DNA of 64,000 bases, taken from positions 82,011,574-82,075,573 of the forward strand of contig NC_087063.1 of the NCBI RefSeq assembly GCF_963678635.1, in the 5' to 3' direction. Both the position numbers and the translations under genes were made by a program. Shown piece after piece: positions 58,364-64,000 of the stretch. Under the pieces are notes generated by a model that saw only the letters and a list, made by a program, of their open reading frames with translations, had not been told where the DNA came from and did not search any database. Position 1 is the first letter of the stretch; the number at the start of each line of letters is the position of its first letter. The DNA comes from Symsagittifera roscoffensis. Taxonomy: Eukaryota; Xenacoelomorpha; Acoela; Convolutidae.

Positions 58364-61300
58364 AAAAGTATTCTGTTGTCACTTTTTAAAATTACATTCT
58401 TTTTTTACTCCACTCATCAAGCTCAACTTGAAATTTAGTTGACAACTGAATCATGGAATGAAACAATAAATAAGCGGCATATTTATTTTATCAAAGCTAA
58501 GGAGAGACAATATCGTGAGGATGTCAACTTGGTAGCCAAGTTTTCAGGGGCATTTCAAAGTATCTGTGACTTCATAGCAACTTCTGAATATTATACCAGC
58601 TCTGTTCTATAAAGGTGTTATTGACAGGTTTTCACTTTAACGCCAAAATACAAGTTTTGAATAGATTTTAGCTCTTCAATTTAACTGCATTTTGTTGATT
58701 TTTTGCTTCTGTTCCCAGAACTCTCAGTAGCTTTACACTTTTCTCTATCTGCGTTCGGCAAATAAGACGACAGCCGTTTTTGGCAGGGTTTCAAGACGAC
58801 ATCGTGCCAAATTCTCTTATTGTGTTTCTGAGAAATAGAATTCGCAGTTCACTTTACACGTTTTAGCTTTCATTTGTCGTCTTCAAGTCTTGTCGTCTTA
58901 TGTATTTAAAATCTTTTCTAGCGTCACAAGCTACCACTTGACTGTATATCTGAATAACAAGAATCAGCCACGTGAATATTAAAATCAGACATATATAAAA
59001 ATATATATATTCAACTTGATTGATTGACAATGTTTAGCATCAGCTAGGATGAATAACACTGTAAATAAACAAAGATATATTTGAGTAGTTTAGAAAAAAG
59101 ATTTAAGAAAAAAGTTTTTTTTTGTTATGATGCTTTCTCGGAATGCCAACGACAATAATTGAAGAAGAATGTATGGCACAAATTAGTTGGTTAGGCGTGC
59201 TTAAGTTAAATTAAATTCACGTGTTTCAGTCTCTTGTGGTTTGATATTTGTCTCCGGACTTTCAATTTTGTACGCCTTCTACCCTCTTTTTCCGCCTTGA
59301 TGTCTAGAACAACCACAATTACCTAAATTTTGCAAAAAGATTTTAAGTGAACACACTTTAATTCTCACATTTAATTTCAACAATTCATTCAAAAATTGAC
59401 CCTCGAACTGAATGACGGAAAGGGAGCTGATAAAAATATGAACTGATTAATAGCAACTTATTACATTTTTCGAATCGAAACTTTTATCTCTTTACTGTCA
59501 CATTTGCTGAGCGTCCACAATAATCTGCGCGCGAATTTGGACTCAAAAATAAACATATTCACGCCAATTTTTCTCGAAAGGGATACAACTCTTTTTTTGG
59601 ATTCTTTTTATGACTGATATGACTCAATATGATACAAAAATTAGTCTCCAGGTTCTCATTGATGTATCTAAAATTGGGCGATAGAAAACTAACTGATGTC
59701 ATAGTTCCTTACATTCACTTTGCGACATAGTCAGAACAATATGAAACGGCTCAGCATTATACGAGACAATATACAAAGAAGCAGATAGGCATATACGAAC
59801 TCAAGGAGACAACAAAAATTAAATTTCTATTGGGAAAACGATTGGGTTTTTTTTAAATACTTCAATTATTGAGCTTCAAAGAAAAACTAAATCGCCTAAG
59901 AGGAACTAAGCTCTGAAATTTTTTGATTGACATTTCCTTTGATAAGACAAACCCAATTTAAAACTGGATCAGCCGGCAATTTTTTGTCGTTAGAAAATTT
60001 AAGTGACTTTTGAGACCAAAAACCATTAGCCTTCATTTTAGAAAATGAACCTAACTTGAATTTGCAAGAAACAAAAAAAAATGAATGAAAAAAGATAAAA
60101 TGGTACCAACGAATTAAGTGATTTCACTTTGTTCGTTGAAACTAACTAGAATCGAATGTTATCTATCCCTAAATTCAATTCTTAGTCGGCGGTACTGTTT
60201 TCACAAGCGATTTTTAAAAAAATAGCCAAAACTAACCAAAAATACTGCAAATACTTTTTATCTAAGTGAACAACGGCAGCCCTAAAAGAAGATATTTGCC
60301 AATCGGGATCGTGTTTTGGTTGTTGCCCTTGAGACAAAATGACCACAAAAAGTTTGATAGTTGGCAATTTTCTATAATACTATTGAAAATCTCTTTCAAA
60401 AAGCCCAAGCTTCAGCAAGTTCTGATTTAGTGGCCACAATTATATCGAGTTGGCAGAAACTTGAGCTCTCTTTTTGTTCTTTGACTTCATATGACCATCA
60501 GTTTTATCTACTGGTATCAATTTTTGCAAAGAAACTGAGTTATGACATATTTCACTCATGTAATAAAAAGTGTAGAGAAAAAAATCTGAGTGTGAGTAAA
60601 CAAGTCAAACTTGCATGGTTTTCGTATCTGCTATGAAAAAAAATTTGACAATTAGTTAGACTTAGTCTTAAATTTTTGAAGTATTTCCGAACCTGATATT
60701 TTTCAAAATTGCACTCGAGCTGTCAAAAAAGTGATGCCAAACGATTGTGTTTTTTCAGAGATGTCCATTTTTGATTACTTTCAACAACACATTGATCTGG
60801 AGATTTGTTATATTTATTATGAAGAGCAATTGACCTATATCGGAAAATTTTGCATGCAGACAGAACTTTTGGCTCACTCAAACTTGTCCAAAACAAAACG
60901 AAATTGCTTGCAAAAAGTTGTCAAAATGGGACAATTGCTCTTTTTATTTAACTTTTTCTATAGGAGTCTTTTGCAATGGGAACACTTACTGTTCAACTGT
61001 GGAGTTTTAAAAAACGAATTGAACCGAGTGTAATAAGACTCAAAAGCCAAACTAAGAAAAACAAAGTTTGAGCTTGAACACATTTTATAACTTTTGCTGA
61101 AAAAAAAAACACATCACGACCTATAAAAAATACAAAAAGTGTAATCAATTGCTATCCAAAAACAGCAGGTTTCCTGACTATGATGCTTGATGCAGCAAAA
61201 GAAAATTCCATGATATTTTCCGACATCCGAAATACAATTATGTGAAACTATGAAACAAAATACCCTTAACTAGAGTTCTTCACCACATTCCGTGGCAATA

Positions 61301-62194
61301 ACTCCATATAACGCCTTTCGAACAATGCAATCTGAACAAATACTGCTAAGGTACAAAAAAACAAAAGCTGACACATTAAGGGACCCAATATGTTCAGCGT
61401 AATTTTGGATTGACTAAAAAGCCAAAAATTAACCTTTACCGTAAAATTTTGCCGATGAGTCAATGTTGTTTTTGAACAAAAAAGCAAAATGAGAACAAGC
61501 TCAATTTTTTTCTCAGTTTGGCTCTAGATTTTGTTAGTTAGCGAAAACAAATACTTTGTTTGCTTATGAACTGCAAACTCGCGCTTTGGATTCACATAAT
61601 TAAGTTAATAGAACTGAATCAAGTGATCAAGATCTCAATAAATTTATTAACAACATTTTTATGCAAAGTTGTTTATGCATTGAAATTGTTCAGATCTGTC
61701 ATCACAGTTCAATTTTAAGCCAAAAAAGTACTGCAGCTTTGCAACAACTGCAGTACAGCACATGAGAAGCCTTTTTTCAAACATAAGAGCAAAAAAAGCA
61801 GATGAAAAGTTGTGAAAAATTTATTTGAAGCAAAAAATTGAAAACGTGTATGTATCAAAAGTTTCACTTTTTTTCTGAAATGAATTCAAGCTCAGTAAAA
61901 CATGCGTTGAAACTTTTGTACTTTCTTAAAATTAATTTTGACTCGAAACTTTTTAAGCTCTAACAAAGCCAACAAGAATTAAGAAGACAATGGACACTGA
62001 AATTTTGTCAAATGAACTTAAAGCTATTTTGTTAAGTAAAATGGGACGATAGAGAAAAAAGAATTCGTTAGGGAGCTAAATTGACAAAATTATACCTGCT
62101 TACCCAATTTTTATGATTAAATTTGAAGCTCTATCGATTACAACAAAATATGCTTACATGTCTATTTAACGGAAAATTTCGGTTTAAACAAAAT
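58364..62194. other. Long AT-rich stretch, no gene recognised
   Basis: Open frames at 60182-60367 (-), 60361-60636 (+), 60731-61033 (+) and 61266-61487 (-) have no domain, poor codon texture and, in most cases, no ATG start. I do not accept them as genes. No RNA gene seen. Confidence 0.45.
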
Positions 62195-62270
62195 GCTCCT
62201 GGCCAGATGCGAATCTGGGACCTTCGTCGTCCGAGGGGTAGACATTACCTCTAGCGAAGTCTGCCAGAGA
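62195..62270 (-). tRNA. tRNA-like sequence, probably a pseudogene or SINE head
   Basis: Read on the minus strand, TCTCTGGC begins an acceptor-like stem that can pair imperfectly with GGCCAGGAG at the other end. An A-box-like TTCGCTAGAGGTAATGTC and a B-box-like AGATTCGCATCT are well placed. A possible anticodon arm is CCCTCGGACGACGAAGG. The T-arm is one base off the standard geometry and loop position 33 is G instead of T, so I doubt a working tRNA. No SINE body is evident beside it. Confidence 0.4.
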
Positions 62271-62693
62271 AGCTCGAGAAAAATCTGCGAAATTAAAGTC
62301 TACTTTTCAATTTGAGAATTCTTACAAAGCTCAAACGAAAAAGTCTATTCCGATAAAATAACTACCCTACCCAGCAAGCATAATCAACATAATATTGATT
62401 ATTGATTCACCACAGCTATGGTTCGTGAAAACAATAATATTTGCCCATTTCTCAGACTAGAACATGAAACATAAATTAATTTTAGATACTTGAAACATGT
62501 TTTTTTAAATCATTTTTTCAGCCTTGCGCAAGTCCGATGGAGTCTACGGTAACCAAAATTTTCGAAAACGCAGAATACACAATTTACACAGAGACGAAGT
62601 TGCACTTCGCATACACAAGCAAAAGTATGACCGATAACGCTACTGGGAAAAACTGAGTAAAACTTCGAGTCTACAAAATTTCTTAGGTGCGCA

Positions 62694-62871
62694 CGCCAAT
62701 TATGAAGCATTAGCAGTACCAGTCAATTTGAAAAAAAATTTACCAACTAACATGCCTCAATTCATAGAGCAGTCTATAGAGCAGTAAAAATATACGCCAA
62801 TTATGAAGCATTAGCAGTACCAGTTAATTAAAAAAAATTACCAACTAACATGCCTCAATTCATAGAGCAAA
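62694..62871. repeat. 101-bp tandem duplication
   Basis: CGCCAATTATGAAGCATTAG starts at 62694 and 62795. Both copies continue through CAGTACCAGT and CCAACTAACATGCCTCAATT to CATAGAGCA, with a few differences. The second copy is about 77 bp before divergence. Confidence 0.85.
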
Positions 62872-62898
62872 GTTAAATGTAAAAATGACAAAAAATTT

Positions 62899-63303
62899 TT
62901 AATTTAAGATTTTTTTGTGAAAATCATACCCCCACACGCCATACTAAGTACAAGGTGATCCTAGTAGCAAATAATTTATGGCAAATAAGCTTCCTTCAAC
63001 CCAATTGAAACAATTTCTATGACTGATTGAATCTCCGCTTACGAGTTAAAAGCGCGAAATATACCGCGCGTTAATTGCCCCAAATTGGCCATACTGGCAA
63101 TTTGAAACCTCCATAACTTAACGAAAACTGATAACAGGTTAAATATTTTTCCAAATTTCGGCTCAGGACAACAGAATTTTTTGAATGTTATAAAAAAAAT
63201 CCCGTCAAAAATGGCTAGTTAAAAAGTCGAAAGTTGTCTGAATAAAAAACCACGCCGAGCACAAATATTCCGTTCCGTTCGTTACAAAAGTCGGAACGAT
63301 AAT
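62899..63303 (+). repeat. Dispersed ~400-bp repeat, copy 2
   Basis: Second copy of the element at 57960-58363. Best conserved parts are CCCCCACACGCCATA, GCGCGTTAATTG, AATTGGCCA, CGTCAAAAATGGCTAGTTAA and AAAAGTCGGAAC. No coding capacity. Confidence 0.75.
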
Positions 63304-64000
63304 AGTTTTGTTAAAATCCTTAGCATCGGCTTTAGTTTTTCATCACAACATCATTTTGGTCTCAACAATATTTGCGACTTAGTTTGAAAAGAAAGATAGT
63401 GCATACTATAACACAAGCTTTGATTGTGTAATCAGAGGGTAATAGTAAAAAAAATTTCCCGTGAGGATCAAAAATTATCTTAAAAACGAGTTTGGACGTG
63501 AAAAATTGAACCTGTTTCCCATTTTACCGAACGCATCCATCTAAAAACTATTTTCAGAGAGCTATGATTTCAAGGAGCTAAGTAGAGAAGCTGAACTTTT
63601 CTTCGTCAACCTATTCGCGTTCAAGCTCAGAGAAAAAACATAGCTAACTGACAGTTGTAAAGGAAATAAGTTGCTTCGAATCATTTTGAGAGATAGTCAA
63701 CCGTTTTCTAAAAAACTCATTCGAACCACTTATCACGTTTTCTATAAAAACACATTGCAATCATACTGTTGGAAAAGAGTCAATGCACGCAATAAAAAGA
63801 ACAATTTGATTGACACTTTTTGCTAAAAAGAATTTGAAAAAACTGGATCAATAGGTAAACTTTGTTTGGCTAGGAAATCTGAACCTTAAATTCCACTTTC
63901 GAACTTAGAAGTCGGTCAGGTTTTTTGTGACCTTTACACTTTTGCTGTTCGAAATTGAGTTAGCCTTCCTTTTAACAAAGGAAATGAAGTGACCTGAAGA
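63304..64000. other. AT-rich, no gene recognised
   Basis: Nothing supportable on either strand up to the window edge. Confidence 0.5.

Noticed and set aside
60361-61033. 91- and 100-residue open frames in the right flank
   Set aside because: No domain and no supporting splice or promoter context; the first starts at TTG and both have AT-driven composition. Length is within chance for this much sequence.

Overview
This is eukaryotic DNA, most likely from an invertebrate animal. It is strongly AT-rich outside one GC-richer satellite block. It carries a Ty3/gypsy LTR retrotransposon of the metazoan kind, a non-LTR (LINE) reverse transcriptase relic, a tRNA-derived SINE-like element, MITE-like elements, GT-AG splice signals, and a RING plus MATH-domain gene. 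I cannot name the species. Gene density is very low: only two protein genes of probable host origin are recognisable, a broken RING-MATH gene (35.6-36.4 kb) and one intact 830-residue lipase/J-domain gene (53.8-56.3 kb). Most of the open frames in the window are products of tandem repeats.

Layout. 1-220 is a possible exon end. 0.29-1.52 kb is a ~65-bp minisatellite. 2.26-2.47 kb is a tRNA-derived SINE-like element. 3.4-4.66 kb is a heavily decayed ~80-bp repeat. 5.39-24.62 kb is one continuous array of a ~67-bp unit (roughly 285-290 copies), with higher-order repeats of about 1.0-1.35 kb between 13.4 and 23 kb. The right end of that array plus 3 kb of AT-rich flank has been copied in tandem: 23555-27680 and 27681-31806 are 4,126 bp each, and I saw no differences. 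Both copies carry the same LINE relic.

33-37.7 kb holds two MITE-like elements sharing one terminal inverted repeat, the RING-MATH gene and a ~31-bp minisatellite. 38.3-47.4 kb is a decayed LTR retrotransposon. Its 3' LTR is interrupted by a second copy of the element's own integrase-to-tail region and by one monomer of a ~165-bp satellite. That satellite forms its own array at 48.3-49.8 kb. 50.9-52.9 kb is a diverged ~944-bp tandem duplication, followed by a short 57-bp repeat and then the lipase/J-domain gene with a probable 57-nt 5'-UTR intron. The last 8 kb has no convincing gene; it holds a dispersed ~400-bp repeat in two copies, a tRNA-like sequence and a 101-bp tandem duplication.

The genes do not form a pathway or operon. 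The recurring theme is local duplication at every scale (31, 57, 65, 67, 101, ~165, 944, ~1,200, ~2,000 and 4,126 bp). A second theme is that reading frames in the RING-MATH gene and in the retrotransposon are broken mostly at short A runs, while the lipase gene, which has longer A runs, is intact.
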